In this document: piece after piece, positions 52,812 to 60,750 of the stretch
How positions within the stretch are numbered: the first letter of the stretch is position 1
Layout of the letters: the number at the start of each line of letters is the position of its first letter
Assembly: GCF_037027585.1 (NCBI RefSeq)
Contig: NZ_JAXCLE010000014.1
Coordinates: 1-64,000, forward strand
Source: Solibacillus ferritrahens
GTDB lineage: Bacteria > Bacillota > Bacilli > Bacillales_A > Planococcaceae
Direction of reading: 5' to 3'
Length of the DNA: 64,000 nucleotides
The notes under the pieces: model-generated
Databases searched by the model: none
What the model saw: only the letters and a program-made list of their open reading frames with translations
Told to the model about the DNA's origin: nothing
Made by a program: the position numbers and the translations under genes

Positions 52812-52859
52812 TTGACGATAGTCTAATTAGACTCTATAATATTGAAGTCTAATTAGACT
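52812..52859 (+). promoter_or_regulatory. Sigma-A promoter with two identical 14 bp operators
   Basis: TTGACG (52812-52817) and TATAAT (52835-52840) are separated by exactly 17 bp. The perfect palindrome AGTCTAATTAGACT fills the spacer (52820-52833) and occurs again immediately after the -10 (52846-52859). This is a textbook repressor-blocked promoter for the esterase-PadR operon; the PadR protein is the likely binder. The 300 bp before it (52500-52811) show no gene. Confidence 0.85.
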
Positions 52860-52883
52860 ATTAAGTAAAGGAATGAAAATTAA

Positions 52884-53726
52884 ATGATAAAATCTTTTTT
52901 AATGTTGGGGCAATCAAATATGGCAGGGCGTGGTTTCTTACATGAGGTTGAACCCATTTATAATGAAAAAATAAAAATGCTTCGCAATGGTCAATGGCAA
53001 ATGATGACAGAGCCGATTAATTATGACCGCCCTGTTGCTGGTATAAGCCTAGCAGCCTCTTTTGCAGAAGCATGGTCGAAAGCCAACCCGGATGAAGAAA
53101 TTGGTTTGATTCCATGTGCGGAAGGTGGAAGTTCCTTAAACGATTGGCATCCTCAAGGTACTCTTTTTAAACATGCTTTGTCCGAAGCTCAATTTGCTCT
53201 TGAAACTAGTGAAATTTGTGGCATACTTTGGCATCAAGGTGAAAGTGATAGCCAAAATTCTCTACATGAAACGTACTATGAAAAGCTATCTCTTATCATT
53301 GATACTTTACGTAAAGAATTAAACCTCCAAGAAATCCCATTAATCATTGGTGAGCTTGGTGATTTTTTAGGAAAAACAGGTTTCGGAAAATACTCATCAG
53401 AGTTTCAGGAAATCAACGAACAATTACGCCGATTCACTCATGAGCAGCAAAATTGTTATTTTGTAACGGCAGAAGGTCTAACTGCCAATCCGGATGGTAT
53501 TCATTTAAATGCCGTTTCCCAACGGAAATTTGGTTATCGGTACTTCAAAGCATTTTCGGAAAAGTGTCATATCCTAGAGCCTCTTTCGGATGAAAATCAA
53601 TCAATAAAAGTAAATACTCACCATTCTAAAACTGAACAAATATATATTCATAGTATGAATTTAGCTCTTGGTAAAATCACATACGCTGAATATGAAGTAC
53701 AAATGGCGAAGGTGATGCAACCTTGA
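52884..53726 (+). CDS. SGNH/SASA-family carbohydrate esterase
   Basis: A 280-residue cytosolic esterase (no signal peptide) of the sialate O-acetylesterase domain family. Block I is LMLGQSNMAGRG with the nucleophilic Ser near residue 11. The GEGD-type block is ILWHQGESDS near 113, and the catalytic Asp/His lie in NPDGIHLN near 210. These enzymes deacetylate sugars or glycan ornaments. About 50 extra C-terminal residues look like a linker plus helix. The stop overlaps the PadR gene by 4 bp, so the regulator is made together with the enzyme. Confidence 0.82.
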   Translation: MIKSFLMLGQSNMAGRGFLHEVEPIYNEKIKMLRNGQWQMMTEPINYDRPVAGISLAASFAEAWSKANPDEEIGLIPCAEGGSSLNDWHPQGTLFKHALSEAQFALETSEICGILWHQGESDSQNSLHETYYEKLSLIIDTLRKELNLQEIPLIIGELGDFLGKTGFGKYSSEFQEINEQLRRFTHEQQNCYFVTAEGLTANPDGIHLNAVSQRKFGYRYFKAFSEKCHILEPLSDENQSIKVNTHHSKTEQIYIHSMNLALGKITYAEYEVQMAKVMQP

Positions 53727-54259
53727 TCCCCTTACTTATCCTTGGCTTACTTATTCAAAAGCCTGGCGCTCATGGATACGAACTTTTAAGTCTAATGGAA
53801 AAACGACATTATAAATATATCGTGAACTTTACTAAAGGATCCTTCTATTACAATTTGCAACAGCTTGAAGAAAAAGGATTAATTGAACAAACACATCAAA
53901 TACGTCCAAACAATGGTCGTGAAGTTCACAGCTTTAAAATCACATCTTTAGGCAAAGAAGAATTCGATAAATTAATGGTCAAATATGGGACTAAATCTGA
54001 GTATGTAAACTTACAATTCTATGGGGCACTACTCTTTGCAAATGAATTCGATAAAAATAAATTATTAGAATTAATCCAATCACAAATTGATCAAACTGAG
54101 GCCAGAATTGCTCTTCTTGATGAATACTTAGCTATTAAAGAATCACCAGGTAATATTGATTATTTTCGCCGCATGAACGAAAATTCCCGTTCTCACCATT
54201 TAGTGAACTTAAAATGGTTTAAAGATTTGAAGGCAGATTTAGAAGAAGGTACTGGATGA
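53723..54259 (+). CDS. PadR-family transcriptional regulator
   Basis: A 178-residue PadR regulator. The winged-helix start IPLLILGLLIQKPGAHGYEL is diagnostic, FTKGSFYYNLQQLEEKGLIE is the recognition part, and a C-terminal coiled coil (about 105-175) dimerises the protein as in PadR-s1/s2 types. TTG start overlapping the esterase stop. It is expected to bind the AGTCTAATTAGACT operators ahead of the operon and repress it until a ligand, perhaps a phenolic or sugar ester, appears. Confidence 0.85.
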   Translation: MIPLLILGLLIQKPGAHGYELLSLMEKRHYKYIVNFTKGSFYYNLQQLEEKGLIEQTHQIRPNNGREVHSFKITSLGKEEFDKLMVKYGTKSEYVNLQFYGALLFANEFDKNKLLELIQSQIDQTEARIALLDEYLAIKESPGNIDYFRRMNENSRSHHLVNLKWFKDLKADLEEGTG

Positions 54260-54279
54260 TTAAAAATATACTCCAGACC

Positions 54280-54480
54280 AAGCAATAAGCGGAGGATTTA
54301 CCGTTATTTGCAGAACTTTGCTCATTTCGATGAAAATAAGGGAAGAATTTCCCCTTATTTACGTTTAAATCGTTAATTTTTATGGATTTTTAATCAATAG
54401 AGGGAATTACTACCCTTATTTTAGTGAATTTTTACTTCATTTTTAAAATAAGGGTAATTTCTCCGTCTATTTTGGTCGCT
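54280..54480 (+). repeat. Four-hairpin dispersed repeat, copy D
   Basis: Hairpins at about 54284-54309, 54333-54360, 54395-54421 and 54446-54472 (spacing 50/61/52). It is the closest relative of copy E (58060-58262), sharing TTTGCAGAACTTTGCTCA and the AATTACTACCCTTATTTTAG block. Left CAAGCA and right TCGCTTAA are candidate terminal inverted sequences. Confidence 0.88.
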
Positions 54481-54485
54481 TAACA

Positions 54486-54798
54486 TGTCTTTTTTCAATA
54501 TACCACCAAACCTATAATAAATTGGCGATACTTCACATTTCTCAGATGCCCCCTCTCTTTATAGAGTTCCTCTTTCGCAAGTATCTTCCAGGGGGTTGAA
54601 TATCCTTTGCCCATGTTTATTAAAATAGAGACCCAATATAATAAGCATCATTTTGAATGATGTCATTCTCATCTTTCCAAATGATGATGTTCCCTTTCCC
54701 CTTTATCCCATCATTCAAAAACAGCAGGCAATACTAAGACTGAGGTTTTTTTAGTTCTTACGAAATTTATCTTGCATTAATTAAAATCCTCCTTTAAT
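54486..54798. other. Intergenic region with possible decayed coding sequence
   Basis: On the minus strand 54590-54720 reads GNIIIWKDENDIIQNDAYYI followed by a stop, then further protein-like codons in another frame. There is no start signal. It may be a broken gene left between the repeat and the TetR-MFS unit. No other feature is recognised here. Confidence 0.35.
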
Positions 54799-54825
54799 AT
54801 TAAATTAACCACCGGTCAATTTAAT
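54799..54825. promoter_or_regulatory. Operator for the TetR regulator at 54838
   Basis: A 27 bp palindrome: ATTAAATTAACC, then ACC, then GGTCAATTTAAT, with one mismatch in 12 arm positions. It ends just before the AGGAGG of the TetR gene. The same core (TTGACCACTGGTTAA) recurs before the MFS gene at 55419. Confidence 0.75.
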
Positions 54826-54837
54826 AGGAGGTCTTTT

Positions 54838-55401
54838 ATGGGACGGAAGCAAATCAAAGATACATTATCAAAAGAATTGATTGTAGAAGAAGCAGATCGT
54901 CAGTTTTTAGAATTAGATTTCAATAAAGTATCTATGCGCTCTATTGCGAGTGCTTTAGGTTGTACTCATGGTTCCATCTATTACCACTTCCAAAATAAAG
55001 AAGAACTTTTTAATGCCGTAATCGAAAAATATTTTACTATGCTTAATCAAATGCTTGAAAACAGTTTAAATCTTGATGCTATTGAAGGTACAAAACAAAT
55101 ATTTATCAACTATATGCAATTTGGTTTAAATAATCAAAGTCAATACGATTTTATGTTTGTACAACACCACGGATTAGAAGATCCTCTTCAGCAGCCTGCT
55201 CCAAGAAAAAGTCTCAAAAAATTTATCGATACTATTCAGGAGCTTCATCAAAATAGATTAAAGGAAGATAATATTCACTCTACATTTATTTCTTTACATG
55301 GCTTTGTTCTTTATTACAAAGGTAGAATTGAACGCTATGATGACGCAAAAATAGCAGCGAATGCACATGCTGACTTTCTTTTAAAAGCTCTAGTTATCTA
55401 G
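54838..55401 (+). CDS. TetR-family regulator
   Basis: A 187-residue TetR regulator. The helix-turn-helix is VSMRSIASALGCTHGSIYYH (residues about 31-50), followed by FQNKEELFNAVIEKYF. The C-terminal domain resembles TetR_C_33-like folds only loosely. AGGAGG precedes the ATG. With operators before itself and before the following MFS gene, it most likely represses its own gene and the efflux pump; the inducer is unknown. Confidence 0.85.
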   Translation: MGRKQIKDTLSKELIVEEADRQFLELDFNKVSMRSIASALGCTHGSIYYHFQNKEELFNAVIEKYFTMLNQMLENSLNLDAIEGTKQIFINYMQFGLNNQSQYDFMFVQHHGLEDPLQQPAPRKSLKKFIDTIQELHQNRLKEDNIHSTFISLHGFVLYYKGRIERYDDAKIAANAHADFLLKALVI

Positions 55402-55418
55402 AGTTTTTTTTAAAGAAG

Positions 55419-55438
55419 AATTGACCACTGGTTAATTA
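55419..55438. promoter_or_regulatory. Second TetR operator, before the MFS gene
   Basis: AATTGACCACTGGTTAATTA carries the same half-sites as the palindrome at 54799-54825, with one mismatch between arms. It lies 34 bp before the MFS start and its TTGACC may double as the -35 element. Confidence 0.7.
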
Positions 55439-55472
55439 AATGGGTTTTTATAAATACACTATGAGGTGAATA

Positions 55473-56705
55473 ATGTTTAAAAACAGAAAATTTCTTTTAT
55501 TGTTTTCAGCTACTTTTTTTAGTGCCTTTGGAGATGCAACCTTATTTGTCATTCTATTAAGCATATTGCAATCACTGGGCGGGAATGGAGTAAGTACTTC
55601 ATTATATTTCATATTTTCTGCTCTTCCTGTATTATTATTCGGTTTACATATAGGTGCATTTGTAGAAAATAAATCATTACAAAAAGTGATGGTTTTTTCT
55701 GATATTATCAAGATTCTATTATTGCTTCTTTTCTCTTTATTCAATTTTCTTTATAGCGAGTCTTTACTCACCGTTTTTCTACTAATATTTTTAGTAACAA
55801 TTAGTAACATCTTTTTTACAACTGCTAGTAATACTTTAATGCCTCATATTGTCGAACAATCACATATACCGACAGCTAATAGTTTCTTCCGAATTATCAC
55901 TATGACAGCAAAACTACTATCGTATTCGTTTGCTGCTCTACTCTTTAATTTGAATCTAGGTACAAATACAAGCGTAGTAATTGTCATTAGTTTTTATTGT
56001 GCTTCTTTTTTTGCAATTATGTTTATTCGACCATCTTTTCGTAATATACATCCATCTATTAAAAATCCCTTATTAATTGATTCGATTAAAGAAGGTCTAT
56101 CCTATATTAAAAATGATAAAGTTATTTATAGACTGTTTATTGTATTTTTCTTAGGCTGGCTGGTCGGCTCATCAATTGATCTATATTTAATCAATTATTT
56201 GAAATTAGTGCTAAATAAAGGTGCTGAAAGCCTATTCCTATTTACAACACCGACATTCGTTGGTATTATCATCGGCTCACTAATAAGCCCCATCTTGTAC
56301 AAAAAAATAAATAGAAAATACGGTGTTCTATTGTCTCTATTTGCCTTCAGCTTTGCAATTTTATGTTTTGCTTTGCATTTGCCCCTCCCATTACTACAAT
56401 GTCTTTTAGTTATAGGCGGAGTTTCACAGGGGATTTTAAATATTTTTGTAGTTAGCTATTTACAAACACATGTGGAAAGTACACACCTCGCTAGAGTATT
56501 TAGCGTATATAATATCATTTGTGTTGGGGGAGGTATTCCAGGTTATTTATTATTCGGTTATCTAATAGACATGGTAGGTGCGTTATCCTTAGGCTTTATT
56601 ATATCGGCATATTTATTAATTGTTGGACTTGTCTGCATAACCATTCTTCCCCCTTTAAATGACAAATCTAGAGCTACATTTAATGCAAATGCCAACAATG
56701 AATGA
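55473..56705 (+). CDS. MFS transporter (MFS_3/EntS-like exporter)
   Basis: A 410-residue permease with twelve helices. The N-terminal block LLLFSATFFSAFGDATLFVI and the internal VSQGILNIFVVSYLQTHVES segment resemble MFS_3 exporters (macrolide efflux Mef, enterobactin exporter EntS). No strong motif A is present, as usual in that subgroup. ATG follows GAGGTGA. It is 71 bp downstream of the TetR gene and shares its operator type, so it is the likely regulated efflux pump. Substrate unknown. Confidence 0.83.
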   Translation: MFKNRKFLLLFSATFFSAFGDATLFVILLSILQSLGGNGVSTSLYFIFSALPVLLFGLHIGAFVENKSLQKVMVFSDIIKILLLLLFSLFNFLYSESLLTVFLLIFLVTISNIFFTTASNTLMPHIVEQSHIPTANSFFRIITMTAKLLSYSFAALLFNLNLGTNTSVVIVISFYCASFFAIMFIRPSFRNIHPSIKNPLLIDSIKEGLSYIKNDKVIYRLFIVFFLGWLVGSSIDLYLINYLKLVLNKGAESLFLFTTPTFVGIIIGSLISPILYKKINRKYGVLLSLFAFSFAILCFALHLPLPLLQCLLVIGGVSQGILNIFVVSYLQTHVESTHLARVFSVYNIICVGGGIPGYLLFGYLIDMVGALSLGFIISAYLLIVGLVCITILPPLNDKSRATFNANANNE

Positions 56706-56788
56706 AGTAACGTAACCCCTAAAAGTTAAACAAGGTTATTACATTGGCTACTAAAACATTTTGTTGAAACCATTTATAATAAAAATAA

Positions 56789-56823
56789 CCAAAGTCACCT
56801 CATTCAATGAAGTGACTTTTGGT
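56789..56823. terminator. Terminator-like hairpin after the MFS gene
   Basis: ACCAAAGTCAC and GTGACTTTTGGT arms (two mismatches) enclose TCATTCAATGA, which itself pairs. The T-run is within the stem and short outside, so efficiency is uncertain. It may end both the MFS gene and the minus-strand remnant to its right. Confidence 0.6.
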
Positions 56824-56835
56824 AGTAATAGATTG

Positions 56836-57143
56836 TTATTGTGATTGTAATATATGGTTATTTACAAATGCTTTTATGAAAAATATCTCACCATCATTGG
56901 TATTTCTGTTATTTTCTAGCTTGAAGGACTCTATTGCATTTTCTATTAAAGTTGATTTAACCGCGTCACTCGCTACTCTTAACTCTCTCCAAAATGTCGT
57001 CATCTCATCTAAATCGCAAATCGATTCATGGCACGTGTAAATAACACATCTTCGTTTTGTACGGTTTCATTCAGAAGTTCTAGATTTCCTTCTAAACGTT
57101 CTAGTGTTACTCTCGGTAGAATTGAACCACTACCATTAATACC
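56836..57143 (-). pseudogene. Frameshifted gene remnant of unknown family
   Basis: The minus strand reads GSILPRVTLERLEGNLELLN up to RAMNRFAI and a TAG. In the next frame it continues directly as LDEMTTFWRELRVASDAVKS, then ESFKLENN, and a stop at 56836. Together this is about 100 codons of clear protein-like sequence joined by a one-base shift near 57020, with no start codon. The gene is broken; I cannot name the parent. Confidence 0.55.
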
Positions 57144-57171
57144 TTCTGTTCGTTATGAGCTCATTTAATAG

Positions 57172-57660
57172 CTAATTTTCTGAAACTATTTTCTTTAGTA
57201 TTAATTCATCCTTTAATGGGATGCCCTCATTACCGATTAAAGGAATAGAAGGTTTTATTTTTCGTGCATTGTTTACAGCATCAGAGATAATTGAAATAAT
57301 TCTGTAACCTCTTTTTTGGTAAAATTTCAAGGCATTTAAATTATCATTTGTAGTTACTAAACTTACAATCTCTATTCGTTTTTGTTTTGCTATGCTTTCA
57401 ACTTTTTGGATTAATGCAGAACCAATACCCTTCCCTTCTGAAAGGCTATCGAGTGATATAATTTCTATTTCATTTTCATAATTTTTAATAACATATGTAA
57501 CTAAACCAATAATCTGGTTATTTTCTTCAAAAATGAAACCAGCCAATTTGTCGCACTGATAAACACCAGAGGAAATGACCATTTCAGAACTTCCCCAATG
57601 CTCCCTAAAAAAAGAAACAACCTTTTCTCTATTTTCTTCATTTATTTCTTTTACGCTCAT
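57172..57660 (-). CDS. GNAT-family N-acetyltransferase
   Basis: A 162-residue GNAT enzyme. IISLDSLSEGKGIGSALI contains beta-4 and the acetyl-CoA loop (GKGIG), and NLNALKFYQKRGYRI the conserved Asn and Tyr of the C-terminal half. The layout resembles small stand-alone RimI-like acetyltransferases in Bacillales. ATG follows GGGGTAAC. Acceptor not identifiable. It stands alone between the remnant to its left and a small membrane gene. Confidence 0.82.
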   Translation of the reverse strand: MSVKEINEENREKVVSFFREHWGSSEMVISSGVYQCDKLAGFIFEENNQIIGLVTYVIKNYENEIEIISLDSLSEGKGIGSALIQKVESIAKQKRIEIVSLVTTNDNLNALKFYQKRGYRIISIISDAVNNARKIKPSIPLIGNEGIPLKDELILKKIVSEN

Positions 57661-57800
57661 AATAGTTACCCCATCTCCCCATAAAATGATAAACCTTTAT
57701 TTACTAACCAAAATTTCCGTGTCATTTAGTAAGGATACTTTGAATAATTAAATCCTAATTAATTGTTAATTAGTATAAACCATGATGAATCTTTACGTGA

Positions 57801-57956
57801 CTAAATAATCTTATTATTTTCTTTAATTCCGTAAATAATAAATAATGCCCCCAACAAAAAGAACACAAACCCTTTAGAGAAGCCTATTAGAGTGAAAATA
57901 ACACCAAGTAATAAATAGCCCGCAATAACGGGATTATTGTAATTAATAGGTTTCAT
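57801..57956 (-). CDS. Small two-helix membrane protein
   Basis: A 51-residue protein: MKPINYNNPVIAGYLLLGVI starts the first helix (about 9-25), a GFSKG turn follows, then a second helix (about 29-44) and the basic tail GIKENNKII. AAGGAG lies 8 bases before the ATG. The clear ribosome site and amphipathic ending support a real gene although it is short. No family is recognised; single- and double-span proteins of this size are common in Bacillales. Confidence 0.65.
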   Translation of the reverse strand: MKPINYNNPVIAGYLLLGVIFTLIGFSKGFVFFLLGALFIIYGIKENNKII

Positions 57957-58059
57957 TTTACCATCTCCTTAAATTAAGTTACTTATTATTTCTACGGATT
58001 AGTTCCTAAAAAGTTACAAAAATACTCATCCGCAAAGCGACGGAAATATCCACTTGCTG

Positions 58060-58262
58060 AGATTAAAATAAGCGGAGGTTTTACCGTTATTTGCAGAACT
58101 TTGCTCAATTCGATGAAAATAAGGGAAGAATTTTCCCTTATTTACGTTTAAATCGTTAAATTTTATGTTTATTTAATCAATAGAAGGAATTACTACCCTT
58201 ATTTTAGTGATTTTTTACTTCATTTTTAAAATAAGGGGAATTTCTCCGTTTATTTTGGCTCG
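58060..58262 (+). repeat. Four-hairpin dispersed repeat, copy E
   Basis: Hairpins at about 58066-58092, 58116-58143, 58178-58204 and 58229-58256. It is nearly the same as copy D, about 15 differences over 190 bp by eye, and in the same orientation, so the D and E copies bracket the TetR-MFS-GNAT segment as direct repeats. Confidence 0.88.
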
Positions 58263-58443
58263 TCCTATTCAATTGGGGTTACACACTTGTTTACTCTAAT
58301 TTTATTTAGGCTAAATTTTGATGAGATGTAAATTTCTTCAAAATTTTATTAAAATAATGTAGTGTTTTTCTTACAATATGTATAAAATATATTACAATAG
58401 GGAAATTTCTTTTTCTAATAAACGTGCTAAGAAGGGGGAAAAT

Positions 58444-58644
58444 ATGCTAAAAAATAGAATTTTAATCGGTAGAGCTGAAAAAAAATGGACACAGCAGCAA
58501 TTAGCAGATGCAGTTGGTGTTAGTCGTCAAACTATTGTGGCTCTGGAACAAAATAAGTACAACCCTTCTTTAGTGTTAGCTTTTAAAATTGCCGCGGCAC
58601 TCGAAAAGGAAATAACAAATATTTTTGAATATAGGGAGGATTAA
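58444..58644 (+). CDS. XRE-family helix-turn-helix regulator (YozG-like)
   Basis: A 66-residue protein consisting of one Cro/CI-type domain. The segment TQQQLADAVGVSRQTIVALE is the helix-turn-helix, NKYNPSLVLAFKIAAALEKE completes the bundle and ITNIFEY is the usual end of this small group. ATG at 58444 follows AAGGGGG; the frame is open further upstream without support. It is two bases from the membrane protein gene, a common pairing in Firmicutes in which the regulator controls its own partner. Confidence 0.88.
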   Translation: MLKNRILIGRAEKKWTQQQLADAVGVSRQTIVALEQNKYNPSLVLAFKIAAALEKEITNIFEYRED

Positions 58645-58646
58645 AA

Positions 58647-58958
58647 TTGGCTAATATTTTTACATTTATTATTTTGGCGTTAGTTGTAATGGTAATGGTA
58701 TCCGAATTTTATAAAATGAAATTCGAGCGTAACAAGGAATCCCAAGATGAAAGAGGACAATTAATTATTTTTAAAATAAAGTCGTTTTCTTACACTCTTC
58801 TAACTAGTGGAATAGTCATTGGAGTAATATTAGTAGCAATATTTGAGTTATTTAATCGTGAATTTTTTATCTTTTATGTAATGTTAGTCTTCTTCGTTCA
58901 AAGCATAGCATCTTCAATATATTTAGCCATTGTAAAAAAACATAGTCTTTTACACTAG
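58647..58958 (+). CDS. Membrane protein paired with XRE regulator
   Basis: A 103-residue protein with three predicted helices (about 3-18, 47-66 and 72-92) and a charged loop in between (KFERNKESQDERGQLIIFK). The DERGQ motif recurs in DUF2178-like partners of YozG-type regulators. TTG start nine bases after GGGAGG. Function not known; it may sequester or signal to the regulator at the membrane. Followed by a good plus-strand terminator. Confidence 0.75.
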   Translation: MANIFTFIILALVVMVMVSEFYKMKFERNKESQDERGQLIIFKIKSFSYTLLTSGIVIGVILVAIFELFNREFFIFYVMLVFFVQSIASSIYLAIVKKHSLLH

Positions 58959-59003
58959 CTAATTCTATCAATGCAGAGGTCTTGTACCATATAAGCTAAG
59001 AAG

Positions 59004-59036
59004 GAACGAATTCCTGATCATAGAATTCGTTCTTTT
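59004..59036 (+). terminator. Terminator of the XRE-membrane protein unit
   Basis: A perfect 10 bp stem, GAACGAATTC with its complement (59004-59013, 59023-59032), then TTTTT on the plus strand, 45 bp after the second gene. Confidence 0.88.
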
Positions 59037-59053
59037 TCACTGCCCTCTAATGA

Positions 59054-59097
59054 AAACAAGCGCTGATTCTTGTTACAGAATTAGCGCCCGCTTGTTC
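59054..59097 (-). terminator. Hairpin after the LysM-CAP gene
   Basis: AACAAGCG pairs with CGCTTGTT and, inside, GCTNATTCT with AGAATNAGC. It lies 80 bp past the minus-strand CAP gene, with a TTGTTTTC tail on that strand. The inner part resembles the terminator at 32352-32390 (same GCGCT, ATTCTT and GAAT blocks). Confidence 0.6.
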
Positions 59098-59175
59098 AAT
59101 AATTAACTAAAAATATTTGCCTTGAAAATATGTAATTACTTCAAGCCTTAATTATAGTTTTGAATAATGATAATT

Positions 59176-59772
59176 TTATTTTTTAATAAACATTTGTGTC
59201 CAGTAGTTACCGTCTTTAACGTAGCCTACACCAATATGTGTAAATTGCGCATTCATAATATTTGCTCGGTGGCCTGAACTATTCATCCATGCGTCCATAA
59301 CTTGCGTGGCTGACTTTTGACCTTGTGCAATATTTTCACCGGCTGATTTATAGCTGATATCAAATTTTTTCATCATATCAAATGGTGACCCGTAAGTTGG
59401 GCTTGTATGGCTAAAATATTTTTTGTCGTGCATGTCTTGTGATTTATATTTTGCTACACGTGCAAGCTCCCAATCCATTGTAAGTGGGGCTAACCCTTCT
59501 TTCGCACGTTCTTTGTTCACCAAGTTAACTACTTGCTCTTCTACTGCTTGTTGTTCATTTTCAGAAATAGTAATTTTATCTCCAACATAAATCATGTCCG
59601 GATTTTTTAGTGTAGGGTTTAGAGAAATTAATTCGCTTAGACCGATTTGATTTTTAGAAGCAATCTTCCAAAGCGTGTCCCCACTTTTTACTGTATAGGT
59701 AGCTGCAGATGCAGAGGCTGGCAGCGCTAAAAGCATAATACCGAAGAACAACACGATACTTTTTTTCAACAT
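59176..59772 (-). CDS. Secreted LysM-CAP domain protein (YkwD-like)
   Basis: A 198-residue exported wall protein. Signal peptide about 1-23, cleaved after ASASA. LysM domain YTVKSGDTLWKIASKNQIGL at about 25-69 binds peptidoglycan. The CAP domain at about 78-198 has HTSPTYGSPFDMM, SAGENIAQG and SSGHRANIMNAQFTHIGVG. Relatives (YkwD, SafA-adjacent proteins) act in the cell wall or spore coat. Function of the CAP fold here is unknown. The leader contains a 77 bp segment duplicated at 36849. ATG follows AGAAAGGA. Confidence 0.88.
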   Translation of the reverse strand: MLKKSIVLFFGIMLLALPASASAATYTVKSGDTLWKIASKNQIGLSELISLNPTLKNPDMIYVGDKITISENEQQAVEEQVVNLVNKERAKEGLAPLTMDWELARVAKYKSQDMHDKKYFSHTSPTYGSPFDMMKKFDISYKSAGENIAQGQKSATQVMDAWMNSSGHRANIMNAQFTHIGVGYVKDGNYWTQMFIKK

Positions 59773-59810
59773 TACTGAATCATTCCTTTCTTGTTGTCTA
59801 TTACAAGCTT

Positions 59811-59889
59811 ACTAGAAAACTATTCTAAAATCATTAGGGAATGAATGGCGCCTCTTTTGCATTTGTGTTACAAACGTTACAATTATGAC
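59811..59889. repeat. 77 bp repeat, copy 2 (leader of LysM-CAP gene)
   Basis: Matches 36849-36925. Read on the minus strand it contains TGTAAC, three bases, TGTAAC, then AAATGCAAAAGAGGCGCC and ends about 40 bp before the CAP start. The position suggests a promoter/leader element. Confidence 0.65.
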
Positions 59890-60044
59890 TAGCCACTACA
59901 CGGTTGAAGTTTTTCATCCTTCAGAATCCATGCTACATGAGCCTATTTTTAAGCTATTCAAACGAGTGTATCCGACATAAAAAAGAACGCTAATCATTTA
60001 GATTAACGTTCTTCATTTATGATTTTATTAGTATTTCAAAATAA

Positions 60045-60611
60045 CTATTTAGTCGACTCTGCTAATTTCATTAAATAGTATTGTTCCTCCCTCGCCATGT
60101 GGTCAGCCATAGACGCTGTAAATGTCCCTAACACTTCCGCACTTAACTCCATTTCTTCAAGTTCATTTAGAAAAGTCTTAAATAAACCCATTTCTACTTC
60201 AACCTCATCGTTAAATCTATTTATCGCCGGGAATTTTTGTATATTTGTACGTAAATAGCCAGTTAATTCTACAGCTTTCAAATAAAATTGATCAAAGTGT
60301 TTTGTAAAAGTACTGCTTTTTTCCTTTAACCGTCTTTCTACACCATCCAATTGGTCATTAATGGCACCTGCATGACCCGATGCATCTAACAACCAGATTA
60401 AATGATGATGTAACTCGTGAAATATTGGTGGTATTTCCCCCTGTTTGAGATAGTTTAATATACGTAAATATTCTTCTAATTCATTTACCATATGATTTAT
60501 GAAAGTAGGTGTTAAATGAATTTTCATTTCACTTGTTATATGGCGTTCAATAATCGATAGTTTGAAGGCCCTTAAAAGTTTTATTGATTCTTCAACATTA
60601 TTAGCGAAAAG
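60045..60611 (-). pseudogene. DUF2935 gene lacking its N-terminal half
   Basis: The frame from ATG 60527 (160 residues) is the C-terminal half of a DUF2935 protein (LTPTFINHMVNELEEYLRIL, IFHELHHHLIWLLDASGHAG, ADHMAREEQYYLMKLAES). The same frame continues upstream as LFANNVEESIKLLRAFKLSI to a TAG at 60612, so the ATG is not a natural start and has no ribosome site. Directly before lies the leader found in front of the relic at 38675, with AAAAAAGGGG. The N-terminal half has thus been deleted. A short protein may still be made. Confidence 0.75.
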
Positions 60612-60696
60612 CTATTTACATCCCCTTTTTTCACACTGGTAATCAATTTATTCAACATGGAATCGCTTTATGAGAAATTCTATTTTATATTCAAAA

Positions 60697-60742
60697 ATAA
60701 AAATAGCTTATGATAATCAAATTTGATTTCATAAGCTATTTC
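60697..60742 (-). terminator. Terminator of the FtsX-type ABC operon
   Basis: AAATAGCTTATGA pairs with its complement around AATCAAATTTGAT (itself palindromic), followed by TTTTTATTTTT on the minus strand, directly after the ATPase stop. Confidence 0.85.
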
Positions 60743-60750
60743 TTAGTTTA

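Noticed and set aside
59811..59889. WalR box upstream of the LysM-CAP gene
   Set aside because: The hexamers TGTAAC are 3 bp apart rather than the 5 bp of the WalR consensus, so only a possible relation is stated.
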